Assembly (NCBI GenBank): GCA_009699565.1
Contig: WLNX01000017.1
Coordinates: 1 to 14,834 of the forward strand
Direction: 5' to 3'
DNA: 14,834 nucleotides
From: Actinomycetota bacterium
Lineage (GTDB): Bacteria; Actinomycetota; Thermoleophilia; Solirubrobacterales; Solirubrobacteraceae
In this document: positions 1 through 8,096 of the stretch, piece by piece
How positions within the stretch are numbered: position 1 is the stretch's first letter
Layout of the letters: each line of letters opens with the position of its first letter
Program-made: the position numbers and the translations under genes
Notes under the pieces: generated by a model
Told to the model about the DNA's origin: nothing
The model's database searches: none
What the model saw: only the letters and a program-made list of their open reading frames with translations

Positions 1-893
1 AGGCCGTCGCCCACGCCCTCTCGGCAAGTCGTTCCAACCCGATCGAGGTCGTCGGGATCGTTGAGCCCGACCTGATGGACGAGGTCTTCGACCGCGAGAG
101 CATCGACGAGCTGATCGTCGCCGACCCCGACTTCGCCGAGACGCGCGTTTTGGAGATCGTCGACAGGTGCCACCGCCGCGGCGTTCGCGTTCGCGTTGCG
201 CCGACGACGATGGGCGTGCTCGCGCGCCGCGCGGAGTTTGTGCCGGGGGCCGCCGTGCCGCTCTTTGAGCTGCGCCCGCCGGTCTTCGAAGGCGCCGACT
301 ACGCGCTGAAGAGGTTCTTTGATCTGACCGGCTCGCTGCTTGGCCTGATCCTGCTGAGCCCGCTGCTGCTGATCATCGCGCTCGCGGTCAAGCTCACCTC
401 CCGCGGACCTGTGATGTTCCGCTCCCGGCGCCCGGGGATCGCCGGAGTCCCCTTCTCGTGCCTCAAGTTCCGGACGATGTACGAAGGCGCCGAACTGCGC
501 CAGCACGAGCTCGAGGACGAGAACGAAGCAGACGGGCCGCTGTTCAAGATCCGCCGCGACCCGCGCGTAACACCGGTTGGACGGACTCTGCGCCGCTTCT
601 CGCTGGACGAGCTGCCGCAGCTCTGGAACGTGCTGCGCGGTGAGATGTCGATCGTCGGTCCGCGTCCGCTGCCTCAGCGCGACTACGCGCGGCTGGAGGA
701 CTGGCACCGCAAGCGCTACCTCGTTCTTCCGGGGATGACCGGGCTGTGGCAGGTCTCAGGCCGCTCCGAACTCGACTTCGACGACCTCGTCAAGCTCGAC
801 TTCCTATACATCGAGCGCTGGTCTCTTGCCTTGGATCTCAGCATCATTGTGCAGACGATCCCAGCCGTGATCCGTCGCCACGGCGCCTTCTGA
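1..893 (+). CDS. Polyprenyl-phosphate sugar-1-phosphate transferase, 5' end missing
   Basis: Initiating transferase that moves a sugar-1-phosphate from a nucleotide sugar to polyprenyl phosphate at the inner face of the membrane, the first step of repeat-unit assembly. The frame is open from base 3 back to the window edge (reading AVAHALSASRSN...), so an apparent ATG at 75 is internal and the gene starts upstream; 296 residues are visible against roughly 450-500 in full-length relatives. The first ~95 visible residues resemble the end of the Rossmann-like CoA-binding domain of this family. Then come YALKRFFD, one hydrophobic segment, KFRTM, the SLDELPQ motif with the catalytic Asp-Glu pair, and MSIVGPRP: the PF02397 signature. 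Which sugar is transferred cannot be read from the sequence. The methyltransferase starts 3 bases after the stop. Confidence 0.93.
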   Translation, partial: AVAHALSASRSNPIEVVGIVEPDLMDEVFDRESIDELIVADPDFAETRVLEIVDRCHRRGVRVRVAPTTMGVLARRAEFVPGAAVPLFELRPPVFEGADYALKRFFDLTGSLLGLILLSPLLLIIALAVKLTSRGPVMFRSRRPGIAGVPFSCLKFRTMYEGAELRQHELEDENEADGPLFKIRRDPRVTPVGRTLRRFSLDELPQLWNVLRGEMSIVGPRPLPQRDYARLEDWHRKRYLVLPGMTGLWQVSGRSELDFDDLVKLDFLYIERWSLALDLSIIVQTIPAVIRRHGAF

Positions 894-896
894 ACG

Positions 897-1505
897 GTGG
901 CGCGCTGGCACGAAGACGTCTGGTCGGCGGTCCCCGAAGGAGCGATCCCGGAGGACTTCACGGCCCGCCGCGAGCTGCTGCTGTCCGAGGTTCACGAAGG
1001 TCAGCGGGTGCTGGATCTCGGTTGCGGCGACGGCGCCTTCAGCGCAGCATTGAAGAGCGCCGGGGCCGAGGTGACCGGCGCAGATCCAGCCGGCGAAGCA
1101 CTCCGCCGTGCGCGCAGCCGCGTTCCCGAAGCCCACTTCGTAAAGCTCGACGACGATGCCCCGCTGCCCTTTGCGGACGGCCAGTTCGACGTTGTCTGGT
1201 GCGGCGAGACGATCGAGCACGTCGTTGACGTTGGTGAGCTGCTTTCGGAGGCGCGCCGCGTTCTCGCGGACGGCGGGCTGCTGCTCCTTACAACGCCAAA
1301 CCAGCCGAGGTTGAAGGTCGCCGCCGAAGCGATCTTCGGCCGCCCGCTTGAGGACAGGCTGGATCCGCGCGCCGACCACCTGCGCTTCTTCACTTCAAGG
1401 ACGCTTGAGCTGATGCTGATTGACGCCGGCTTCCGCCAGGTCTGGGTCAGCGGCTTCGGCGGACTTCCGATCGCCCGCCGCTCGCTGGTCGCGAGGGCCC
1501 GCTAA
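897..1505 (+). CDS. Class I SAM-dependent methyltransferase
   Basis: Small (202 aa) soluble methyltransferase. The SAM-binding motif I is VLDLGCGDGAF (residues 38-48), the acidic residue ending beta-2 is D63 in GADPAG, and the post-motif region reads FDVVWCGETIEHV (98-110), as in Methyltransf_11/23 proteins. The C-terminal HLRFFTSRTLELMLIDAGF block is typical of sugar or lipid methyltransferases in polysaccharide loci. The GTG start lies 3 bases after the TGA of the sugar transferase, with no separate Shine-Dalgarno visible, so the two are probably translated together. Context suggests methylation of a glycan residue or chain end, perhaps a terminating cap; this is inference, and the substrate is not identifiable. 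Its TAA interlocks with the TAG of the convergent Wzy/WaaL-type gene. Confidence 0.88.
   Translation: MARWHEDVWSAVPEGAIPEDFTARRELLLSEVHEGQRVLDLGCGDGAFSAALKSAGAEVTGADPAGEALRRARSRVPEAHFVKLDDDAPLPFADGQFDVVWCGETIEHVVDVGELLSEARRVLADGGLLLLTTPNQPRLKVAAEAIFGRPLEDRLDPRADHLRFFTSRTLELMLIDAGFRQVWVSGFGGLPIARRSLVARAR
1502..1505. other. Interlocked convergent stop codons (CTAA)
   Basis: Plus-strand TAA (1503-1505) of the methyltransferase and minus-strand TAG (1504-1502) of the Wzy/WaaL-type gene share two base pairs. No terminator can lie between the genes. Confidence 0.95.
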
Positions 1506-3580
1506 CGCTTGCTGCGCCGGGCCTTGCGGTTTGCCTTGTAGGCCTCCAGATAGAGCGCCTTGGCAACCTCGGAGCGCGGGTCGAGGTAGAGCGCCGGCTT
1601 CAGCGCCGTCAGCGCGGCTTTCGGGTCGTTGGCGATCCTCAGCTCAAAGCGGGCGAGCGCAATCCATCCGGCAATCACCGACGGCTGCTCGTTGACGGCG
1701 GCCTCGAGTGTTGCGCGTGCATCTGCGCTCTGACCGGCGGCGCTCTGAGCCGCTGCGAGCGTGAACAGAGGGACCGCCGAGAGCGGGTTGCTGTCTGATG
1801 CCTGACGGGCAAGCGACTGAGCCTTGGCCGGGTCGCCCGCGGCCAGAGCCTCAATCGCCGAATTGTTCTGATCGACCGATCGCTGCGGGAGCGTGGCTGC
1901 CCAAGCGCTGGTGGCCGCCGCGAGCAAGGCAAGTACAGCCAGCCCGGCCCGCAGCGGGACGCGCAGTCCGATACCGATCCGCACGCGCAGCCCGGGTCCC
2001 TCCTCAAACTGCTCCGCCGACGGGCCGCGCGCAACCAGCCAGCCAGCGAAAACCAGAGCCGGAACCGACGTGCCCGGGATCAGCCAGGTCCAATCAACAA
2101 TCGAGTGCACGCCAAAGACGATCACTGTGCAGCCGATCGCGCAAAGCCCCGTTCTTTCATGGGACCACTGTTTGCGGCCCGTCCCGCGCCAAGGCCCGGT
2201 TGCACGCATCGCGCCTGCCAGCCAGGCCGCCAGCAGCGCCAGCGTCACCGCAAGGCCGATCAGGCCTAGGTCGGCCGCCGTCTGAACAAGGAAGCCGTGT
2301 GCGTGGACGACGTCAAGATCGTCCTTGCGGATTACGAGCCGCGCCGGCGCGTAGCCGCCGGCGCCGACGCCTGTTATCGGCCTCGTTTTGAAGATTGTGA
2401 TCGCATCACGCCAGTAGCGCGAGCGGACGTTGCCCACGGCCGTCAAGCGGCTCGGATCGTTCCGCGGCTGCTTCGTGTTGGGATCGGTCAGTTGCTGCCA
2501 GCCGTCACTGACGCTGCCGCCCAGGCCCTTGTCGGATGTCGCGAGCACCGCGGCCCCGGCGATCGGCAGCAGCGTCAGGCAGACGATCAGCGTGATTCCC
2601 CAGCCGCGCTTGGTGCTCTCTCGCCAGCTCTTGCGTTCCCGAAGCCAGGCTGCCATCAGGCCGATGATCAGCAGAAGTGTCATCAGCGCAAGCAGCGCCA
2701 CGCCCATCTCGCGGCCTGCGTCGCTGCGCAGGACCAGATCGACCCGGTCGGAGGTAAGCCCGCTTTGGCCGAAGGCCCAAAGACTGACCAGCAGTCCAAG
2801 CGCGCCCGCCGAGATCAGCAGCGTCGCACTGCGAAGCCGGAGCGGAACGAAGATCAACCAGAAAGCGATTCCCGCGATCGCCGCCAGCAGTGCCCCGCGC
2901 GAGTAGGACAGCAGCAGCGCGACCACGAGCAGCCCGGCCGCCGGGAAAGCGAAAATTGCCAAGGCTGCATGGCCTTCGCGCCGTGTGCCAAGCCACAGAG
3001 CTGCCGGCAGGCCCAGCGCTGCCGTTAGTCCGACCGCGTTCCAGTAGCCGAATGGCTCGCGCAGGCGTCCGTAGGTCTCGTTGATGGCCAGCCAGTCGGG
3101 GTAAACCTTCGTCAGCAGCGAGTAGCCGGAGAGGACAACCGACGCCAGCAGCAGTCCGCCCAGCAGCGAGCGCCAACGGCCCGGGGCGAGCCTGACGGCG
3201 CTGACACCGATCAGAAAAGCGGCGAACAGCGCGATCGTTCGGTTGGTCTCGATCCAGGCAGTTGACGGGTTGATCGCCCAGAGGATTGAGCAGCCGGTCG
3301 CGAAGGCGAGCAGGCCAAAGAATCCGACTGAGACAAGGCCCCACGGCTTGCGCGCGGAACGTCCACCAAGAATCGCAGCCATCACCAGGAGGCCCGCGAT
3401 CGCATCGAGCGCCACCTCAATGTTGGTCAGCGAGGAGAGCTGGAGCCCGCCTGCTGCATGGAAGGTGACTGAACTGAAGAGTGCTGCGAATGCCAGCGTC
3501 AGCAGAACCCGCGCGAGCACCGCCCGCCGCCTTTCGGCGGCGAAAGGCTCGCGCTCAGCTGGCGTAGTAAGCGCGGACAC
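1502..3580 (-). CDS. O-antigen ligase/polymerase (Wzy/WaaL type) with C-terminal TPR region
   Basis: Large polytopic membrane protein (692 aa from the chosen start), about a dozen hydrophobic segments. Family marks: PFGYWNAVG (~176-184), LLSYSRGALLA (~224-234), the block from VRSRYW to GVGAGGY (~385-410), and the periplasmic-loop HAHGFLVQTAADLGLIG (~426-442), the usual signature of Wzy_C/O-antigen ligase enzymes. After a last hydrophobic stretch (~546-563), the tail (~565-692) is Ala-rich with TPR-like helices (ARQASDSNPLSAVPLF, ATLEAAVNEQPSVIAGW, ALKPALYLDPRSEVAKAL) and ends in a very basic KANRKARRSKR. It would polymerise lipid-linked repeat units or transfer the finished glycan to an acceptor; the sequence does not separate these. 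Start: the frame is open to a GTG at 3622, but that overlaps the upstream gene by 68 bp; GTG at 3580 overlaps by 26 bp and is preferred. Neither has a clear Shine-Dalgarno. Confidence 0.88.
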   Translation of the reverse strand: MSALTTPAEREPFAAERRRAVLARVLLTLAFAALFSSVTFHAAGGLQLSSLTNIEVALDAIAGLLVMAAILGGRSARKPWGLVSVGFFGLLAFATGCSILWAINPSTAWIETNRTIALFAAFLIGVSAVRLAPGRWRSLLGGLLLASVVLSGYSLLTKVYPDWLAINETYGRLREPFGYWNAVGLTAALGLPAALWLGTRREGHAALAIFAFPAAGLLVVALLLSYSRGALLAAIAGIAFWLIFVPLRLRSATLLISAGALGLLVSLWAFGQSGLTSDRVDLVLRSDAGREMGVALLALMTLLLIIGLMAAWLRERKSWRESTKRGWGITLIVCLTLLPIAGAAVLATSDKGLGGSVSDGWQQLTDPNTKQPRNDPSRLTAVGNVRSRYWRDAITIFKTRPITGVGAGGYAPARLVIRKDDLDVVHAHGFLVQTAADLGLIGLAVTLALLAAWLAGAMRATGPWRGTGRKQWSHERTGLCAIGCTVIVFGVHSIVDWTWLIPGTSVPALVFAGWLVARGPSAEQFEEGPGLRVRIGIGLRVPLRAGLAVLALLAAATSAWAATLPQRSVDQNNSAIEALAAGDPAKAQSLARQASDSNPLSAVPLFTLAAAQSAAGQSADARATLEAAVNEQPSVIAGWIALARFELRIANDPKAALTALKPALYLDPRSEVAKALYLEAYKANRKARRSKR

Positions 3581-4148
3581 GGGGAATGATGATGAAGAGG
3601 AGCGCGGCCAGAGCCCCGGCACCGATCAAGGCCAGCGCAACGATCAGGGCTGTCGGGAGCGAGCTGATCGTCGCTGATGCGGAGCGTCCGGCGCCGAGCG
3701 AATCAGGGTTTACAACGGCCGCCCCCACCGTCACCGCGTCGCCGCCTGTGGCGACAGCGTCGGAGACCCCGCTGTCAGTTGTCTCCTTGTCGGCTGCAGA
3801 CTCGCTGCTGCCGTCGGTCCCGTCGGTGGGCTGGGACGCGGCCGCTGAAGTTGACGAGGAGATGGAGTCCGATGATGCGCCTGAGCCGCCGGCAGCCGCC
3901 GCGAGCTGGGCTTCGGTGAGAATCGCGCGGCAGTCGGAGTATTGGTCGGCGTCGGCGGGAATGTTTGCGAGCGCCTCGCGGAACTCGCGCTGGGTGTAGC
4001 TGCCGTTCACAGTCCCGTCGGCGCCGCAGGCGTCGAGCAGCAGGCTTTGGTATCCGGCTGATGCGGTCGCAGGCGCGACCATCGCCGCGCAGGCCGCGGT
4101 CAATACGGCCACTTTGAGAATCGAGTTGGGCTTGAAGAATCGAGTCAT
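3555..4148 (-). CDS. Secreted, membrane-anchored surface protein with paired cysteines and Ser/Thr/Asp-rich stalk
   Basis: 197 aa, no enzymatic motif. Residues 1-31 form a Sec signal peptide (basic start, hydrophobic core, ATASA before the likely cut). Residues 32-85 are a compact domain with two cysteines, C41 (LLDACGADGTVNGSY) and C73 (YSDCRAIL), around REFREALANIPADADQ; the pair could form a disulfide. Residues ~86-165 are low complexity, rich in Ser, Thr, Ala, Asp and Gly, a typical flexible and possibly glycosylated stalk. Residues ~167-189 are a transmembrane helix, followed by the short basic tail PRVRAYYAS, giving a type I topology. I recall similar 'YT..EL..AL..IPAD...YSDC' proteins in Solirubrobacterales, unverified. 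It lies 49 bp after a GT4 gene and overlaps the Wzy/WaaL-type gene, so it may serve the same machinery, for example as a wall or glycan anchor (inference). ATG at 4148 has only a weak AGG just before it. Confidence 0.82.
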   Translation of the reverse strand: MTRFFKPNSILKVAVLTAACAAMVAPATASAGYQSLLLDACGADGTVNGSYTQREFREALANIPADADQYSDCRAILTEAQLAAAAGGSGASSDSISSSTSAAASQPTDGTDGSSESAADKETTDSGVSDAVATGGDAVTVGAAVVNPDSLGAGRSASATISSLPTALIVALALIGAGALAALLFIIIPRVRAYYAS

Positions 4149-4197
4149 CCTGTGGCGACTGCGCTCTCGCGGGCGGCTTCAGCGCGAAAGTTGAACG

Positions 4198-5259
4198 CTA
4201 GCAGCCGCCGCGCCCGGCCGAGACGCTTGCAAGCGCCTGCGAACAGGCCTGCGCCCACGATTCAAAGCTGTAGGAACCGATCGACCGAGTCGCCTCCGCG
4301 GCGAGTCGTCGGCGCAGCTCGGCGTCGCCCTTGAGACGCTTCACGGCCGCGGCCAGCCCGGCCGCGTCGCCACCGGCGAAGACGAGTCCATTCTTGCCGT
4401 CGACGATCAGCCCACCGGCAACAGCCCCGACGGCGTCGCTCGCGACCAGCGGCGTCCCCTGGTGGATCGCCTCGTTCACGACCAGGCCCCAAGGCTCCTT
4501 AAAGGCCCTCGTCGCCAGTGACGGCACGATCCACAGGTCGGCAGCGGCATAGAGGTCGCGCATCTGCTCAGGGTTCAGGGCGCCGAGTGCGTGAACTGCG
4601 TCCTGGCCTTCGATCTCGTGCGCTGCCGTCCCGGCAACTGCAAGGTCCCCGAGCCCGCCTTCCCGCCAAGCGGCAAGCGCCGTCTGAAGGCCCTTCCCGG
4701 GCGCGTCGCGGGCGGCAACGCCGACAAGGAACTCGGGATCTCCCAGTGCCGCCCTGAGCACTTTGCCGTTCCCGGGCTGCGACCAGAAATCGCGGTCCAC
4801 CGCCTGCGGCGCGACATGGACATTGGCCGCGCCGTGACCTGCGACGTAGTTTGCGACGTGCGGGCCGTAGGCGATGACGGCGTCGGCATGCGATTCGATC
4901 CAGCGCACGAGCGGCGCGGCTGCCAGGTGGGTTGGGGTCGCGACCTGGTGCCAGATGCCGGTCCAATAGATGAAGGGGACGTTCGCCTTGCGCGCTCCCA
5001 GATAGGCAGAGGGCAGGGCGATCCTCCCTGCGCTCGAGGCGATCACTGCGCGGTAGTCGCCGCTGGCGGCGGCTCCCAGCACCGCACTCTGGCCAAGCCG
5101 TCTGAACGGGACGCCGGGGTCGTCGACGCCGGCGGCGCCATGATGAAGGCGGCCCCCGTAGATCGCGACTTCAAGCGGCTCGATCTCGTTCAGGGCCTGG
5201 AGCGCTCCGACCCGGTCGGGCGGGACATGGTTCGTGACGACTAGAACTGGCCGCGTCAC
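4198..5259 (-). CDS. GT4-family glycosyltransferase
   Basis: Retaining GT-B glycosyltransferase (353 aa) acting at the cytoplasmic face, presumably adding one sugar to the lipid-linked glycan. The N-terminal half has GGRLHHGA and IYWTGIWHQ. The C-terminal half has the nucleotide-sugar site IVPSLATRAFKEPWGLVVNEA with the E-x7-E pair E255/E263, followed by GTPLVASDAVGAVAGGLIVDGKNG, typical of Glycos_transf_1. Start: the frame runs further upstream, but the GTG at 5259 forms a GTGA overlap with the stop of the preceding gene, is followed directly by the expected beta-strand PVLVVTNHVPPD, and has AGAGGG about 11 bases upstream. Donor and acceptor cannot be deduced. Confidence 0.9.
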   Translation of the reverse strand: MTRPVLVVTNHVPPDRVGALQALNEIEPLEVAIYGGRLHHGAAGVDDPGVPFRRLGQSAVLGAAASGDYRAVIASSAGRIALPSAYLGARKANVPFIYWTGIWHQVATPTHLAAAPLVRWIESHADAVIAYGPHVANYVAGHGAANVHVAPQAVDRDFWSQPGNGKVLRAALGDPEFLVGVAARDAPGKGLQTALAAWREGGLGDLAVAGTAAHEIEGQDAVHALGALNPEQMRDLYAAADLWIVPSLATRAFKEPWGLVVNEAIHQGTPLVASDAVGAVAGGLIVDGKNGLVFAGGDAAGLAAAVKRLKGDAELRRRLAAEATRSIGSYSFESWAQACSQALASVSAGRGGC

Positions 5260-6428
5260 TGTCCGAGGGCCCTCTCGTATGCCGCAATCGTCGCGGCGCC
5301 GCATGCCTCCCAGCTGAACGAACGCTCAATCGTTGCTCTTGCCTTCAGCCCAAGGTCGGCCAGCAGCGCCGGGCTGGCCAGCATCTCGTCGAGTCGCTCG
5401 GCGAGGCGCTCAATGTCGGCCGGGGGCACAATCCGCATGCCTTCGCCGTATCGGCGTATCTCTGTCGGGCCCGCTTCGCCAACGGAGCCGATCGCCGGCA
5501 GCCAGCCGGCCATCGCTTCGATGTAGGCGACGCCAAAGGCCTCGTCAACGCTCGGCATCACGAAGAGCGAGCAGCCGCGCGCGCGCTCCTGAGCCTCGCC
5601 ATGGTCGAGCTGGCCCGCGAACTCGACGCGGCCGAGCAAGCCCAGTTGGTCGGCGAGCTGCTCGAGCGCCTGACGCTCTGGGCCGTCGCCGATGATCAGG
5701 TAGCGCAGCTGCGGGTGCTTGTCGCGCAGCACCCAGAGAGCGCGCAGCACGTCGCCATGCCGCTTCCTTGAGGCGAGATGGGCGACCGTGACGAGCGTGG
5801 GGTGCTGCGGCTTCGGCTGGCGCTGCGCCGGGAGGCTGGTCCCGAGGTGGACAACATCGATCTCGGCCGCGCCCAGCGACGCGCATTGCTCTGCGATTCC
5901 TTCGCTGTTCGCAATCACCAGTGACGCTCTCCCGAAGGCCGCGCGGACGGCGTCGCGTCCCTCCTGCGACTTGGCCGCCGTGTAGAACACGTCCGCCCCG
6001 TGCTCCGACACAACGAGCGGAGCGGAGATCCCGGCTTTGATCGCCGCGTCAGCGGCGGGCACAGCGTTGTGGGCATGGACCAGATCAAATTTGAAGTCGC
6101 TTCCTATGCGCTTCAAAGCGCGGGCCAGGGGCTTCGCCGCCCAGCCGCCCCAAGTGGCGTAGGAACGCGACTTCGGTGGCGACGCATAGCGCACGTAGTC
6201 AACCGTCACCCCGTCCAGTTGCGAGCGTTTTGGATGGTTCGCCAGCGAGATCGCGGCGGGAAGCCGTCGAAGGAGCGGCGTTGAAGCCGGCGGCACAACC
6301 CGGTGGAGCACGACGACGCGTACTTCGGCGCCTGCGGCGATTGCCGCCTGCGCCTGTCTGTGGGCCCAGATCCCGAGCACCGGATCGTCCCGTCGGGGGT
6401 AGAACTCGGCGACGACCAGCACCTTCAT
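5256..6428 (-). CDS. GT4-family glycosyltransferase
   Basis: 390 aa, complete GT-B glycosyltransferase. The first strand and loop are MKVLVVAEFYPRRDDPVLGIW; the acceptor side has DLVHAHNAVPA (115-125) and VSEHGADVFY (140-149). The donor side has VAHLASRKRHGDVLRAL (215-231), IIGDGPERQAL (246-256) and MPSVDEAFGVAYIEAMA with E296/E304 as the E-x7-E pair. The frame is open 333 bases further upstream, but that extension lies inside the next gene and has shadow-like Arg/Pro-rich composition; ATG at 6428 forms an ATGA overlap with the upstream stop, which fixes the start. It sits second in the five-gene leftward operon, between the GT2 fusion and another GT4. Confidence 0.93.
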   Translation of the reverse strand: MKVLVVAEFYPRRDDPVLGIWAHRQAQAAIAAGAEVRVVVLHRVVPPASTPLLRRLPAAISLANHPKRSQLDGVTVDYVRYASPPKSRSYATWGGWAAKPLARALKRIGSDFKFDLVHAHNAVPAADAAIKAGISAPLVVSEHGADVFYTAAKSQEGRDAVRAAFGRASLVIANSEGIAEQCASLGAAEIDVVHLGTSLPAQRQPKPQHPTLVTVAHLASRKRHGDVLRALWVLRDKHPQLRYLIIGDGPERQALEQLADQLGLLGRVEFAGQLDHGEAQERARGCSLFVMPSVDEAFGVAYIEAMAGWLPAIGSVGEAGPTEIRRYGEGMRIVPPADIERLAERLDEMLASPALLADLGLKARATIERSFSWEACGAATIAAYERALGQ

Positions 6429-8077
6429 CGCTTGATGCCGATCGTTCTGACTTCGTCGCGGGTTACATAGGGACGGTCTGCCAGGAATCGCTGCGCCTCG
6501 GCGATCGCGTCGGCCCGCGGATAGTCGGCAGCCACCGCACGAAGGCTGTGGCCGATCGGCGTGGCGTCGACAATCCCGATTGGCCAGCCCCGCTTGGCGG
6601 CGAAGGCAGCCCAGTGGGCGTCGAGTCCCCAGCCCATCCGCAGATCGGGGAACGGGATCAGTTCGGAGGCGGCAAGCCTCGAGAAGGCCGTGACAGGACC
6701 AATTTCGACAAACGTCGTCCGCCGCGACCGCAGTCCGCTGCGCCGGCGCGTGATCGGCCAAGCGGCGTGCGAGTGAAGACGGTGCGCGGGCTGGGCAATC
6801 TCGAGCTTCGCCTGCTCGGCGCAGTAGAGGAAGGAATCGAGGAACTTGCCCGGCAGCTCGACATCATCGTCGAGCAGGATCACCCAGTCAAAGCTGTCGG
6901 AGTCTTCGGCGGCAAGCAGCCGGTTGACGTTCTCGAACTTCCCTGCGCTTCCAACCTCGCCGACGCGCAGCGCAAGATCGTGCTTTGAGCGCTCGAGTTC
7001 GCGTCGCTGCTGCTCCAGCAGAGAGCCTTCCCGGCCGCTTGCGATCGTCAGCACGAGGACGCGCCGCGTGGGCATCGCCGAGGCCGCGCGGTCGAGCGCG
7101 CTGCGCGAGCGCGCTTCCCGCAGGTCAATCCCGCGGTCGGCGAGCGCCATCAGTCGCGCGCGGCGCCCCGATACCTCGCCGCTGGATCCTGAAAGAAAAT
7201 CGTTGACTCCGGCGATCAGCGGCGCCGAGTCAGGCGGGCGCTTGGAGATCGCAGCCTCAATCCGCCCAAGGCTGTGAGCGGCATTTACCGGACCCATAGA
7301 GCAGAACCGTCGCGGACCGTGCCAGAGGCAGCCGAGCAGGGTCCGAATCTCCGCTCCGATCGTAGGCGCCGCGCCGACCGCCTCGGCGTGGCGCCGGGCC
7401 GTCCTGCCGCGGCTGCGCTGCGCGGAGCAAAGCGCTCCGAGCCTCGCGTCATCGCCAAAGCGGATGTGGTTCAGCGCGGCGCCCGGCAGGTAACGGACGC
7501 GGCCGCCTGCCGCCGCCCAGCGGTCCTGCAGCTCGGTCTCGTCGTAGCCACCGCCGATCGTCGGGTCGAACAGGCCCACGCCCTCAAAGACCTCGCGGCG
7601 AATTGCCATGTTTGCTCCCCATGCGTAGCGGCAATCGGCCTCCTCGCTTCCCAGATTGGTGCCGGTTATCGGCCAGCCGTCGCGCCCGCAGGCCCGGAAG
7701 CGGTGACCCTCGATCAGCGGGCGGATAGGCCCTGTAAGGACGCCGACTTCGGTCGGGTTTCTCTTCGCGCCGTCCAAGATCGCCGACAGCCACCCCTGCT
7801 CTACCTCAACGTCATCGTCGACGAAGATCAGCAAGCTCGCCCGCGTCGCTTCGATCCCGCGGTTGCGGGCCGCGTTGAGGCCGTCGCCTGCGCCTTCGGC
7901 GATGTAGCGCGCGCCGTAACCTTCGGCAATTGTCCGCGTGGCCACCGACGGGCCGTCGTCGACCACGATTACTTCGACCCCTGCCGTCGTCGCCTGAGGG
8001 ACAATTGAACGCAGGGCACGGTCGAGATACTGCGGGCGCCCGCGGGTGGGGATGATGATTGCGGCTGCCGTCGACAT
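6425..8077 (-). CDS. Two-domain glycosyltransferase: GT2 joined to a DUF707-like GT-A domain
   Basis: 550 aa, two apparent catalytic domains. Residues 1 to ~220 are a standard inverting GT2 fold: IIIPTRGRPQYL, VIVVDDGPS (D40, D41), GLNAARNRGI, LLIFVDDDVEVE (D87-D89, the metal-binding DxD region), WGANMAIRREVF and the late GGGYDETELQDRW. A linker (~220-334) carries Arg-rich helices. Residues 335-550 start again with a Rossmann strand (RRVLVLTIASGREG), then WVILLDDDVELPGKFLDSF (D403-D405), LEIAQPAH, TFVEIGPVTAFSR and MGWGLDAHWAAFAAKRGWPIGIVDATPIGHS. This order matches what I know of DUF707 (PF05212), a GT-A-like family. The protein may add two residues in succession, or one domain may only bind. 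It heads the leftward operon; ATG at 8077 has a TAGCGT hexamer 9 bases upstream and no Shine-Dalgarno. Confidence 0.87.
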   Translation of the reverse strand: MSTAAAIIIPTRGRPQYLDRALRSIVPQATTAGVEVIVVDDGPSVATRTIAEGYGARYIAEGAGDGLNAARNRGIEATRASLLIFVDDDVEVEQGWLSAILDGAKRNPTEVGVLTGPIRPLIEGHRFRACGRDGWPITGTNLGSEEADCRYAWGANMAIRREVFEGVGLFDPTIGGGYDETELQDRWAAAGGRVRYLPGAALNHIRFGDDARLGALCSAQRSRGRTARRHAEAVGAAPTIGAEIRTLLGCLWHGPRRFCSMGPVNAAHSLGRIEAAISKRPPDSAPLIAGVNDFLSGSSGEVSGRRARLMALADRGIDLREARSRSALDRAASAMPTRRVLVLTIASGREGSLLEQQRRELERSKHDLALRVGEVGSAGKFENVNRLLAAEDSDSFDWVILLDDDVELPGKFLDSFLYCAEQAKLEIAQPAHRLHSHAAWPITRRRSGLRSRRTTFVEIGPVTAFSRLAASELIPFPDLRMGWGLDAHWAAFAAKRGWPIGIVDATPIGHSLRAVAADYPRADAIAEAQRFLADRPYVTRDEVRTIGIKR

Positions 8078-8086
8078 CAGCGTTTG

Positions 8087-8096
8087 ACGCTAGCGT
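8087..8096. promoter_or_regulatory. Palindromic bidirectional -10 element between divergent glycosyltransferase genes
   Basis: The whole intergenic gap is 30 bp (8078-8107). Its centre is the perfect palindrome ACGCTAGCGT. Read on either strand it contains TAGCGT, which fits the actinobacterial -10 pattern TANNNT. On the minus strand 9 bases separate it from the ATG at 8077; on the plus strand 11 bases separate it from the GTG at 8108. There is no room for a 5' UTR with a Shine-Dalgarno, so leaderless transcripts in both directions from one symmetric element are likely. The assignment is by pattern only. Confidence 0.5.

Noticed and set aside
75..77. ATG at 75 as start of the first gene
   Set aside because: The frame is open to the window edge and the residues before it continue the CoA-binding-like domain, so the gene is truncated by the window rather than short.
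2297..3028. A 243-codon plus-strand open frame opposite the Wzy/WaaL-type gene
   Set aside because: Antisense shadow in GC-rich DNA, rich in Arg/Gln/Asp, with no family motif and no ribosome binding site.
4149..4197. Possible separate promoter for the small surface protein (TAGCGT at 4200-4195 on the minus strand)
   Set aside because: The hexamer includes the stop codon of the upstream gene and sits 46 bases from the ATG; read-through from the operon explains expression equally well.
6429..6761. Upstream extension of the GT4 gene that ends at 5256, making it 501 residues
   Set aside because: The extra 111 residues overlap the GT2 fusion gene, look like shadow coding (Arg/Cys/Gly-rich), and the ATGA overlap at 6425-6428 marks the true start.
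7274..8008. A 244-codon plus-strand open frame opposite the GT2 fusion gene
   Set aside because: The opposite strand carries clear GT2 motifs throughout; this frame has none.
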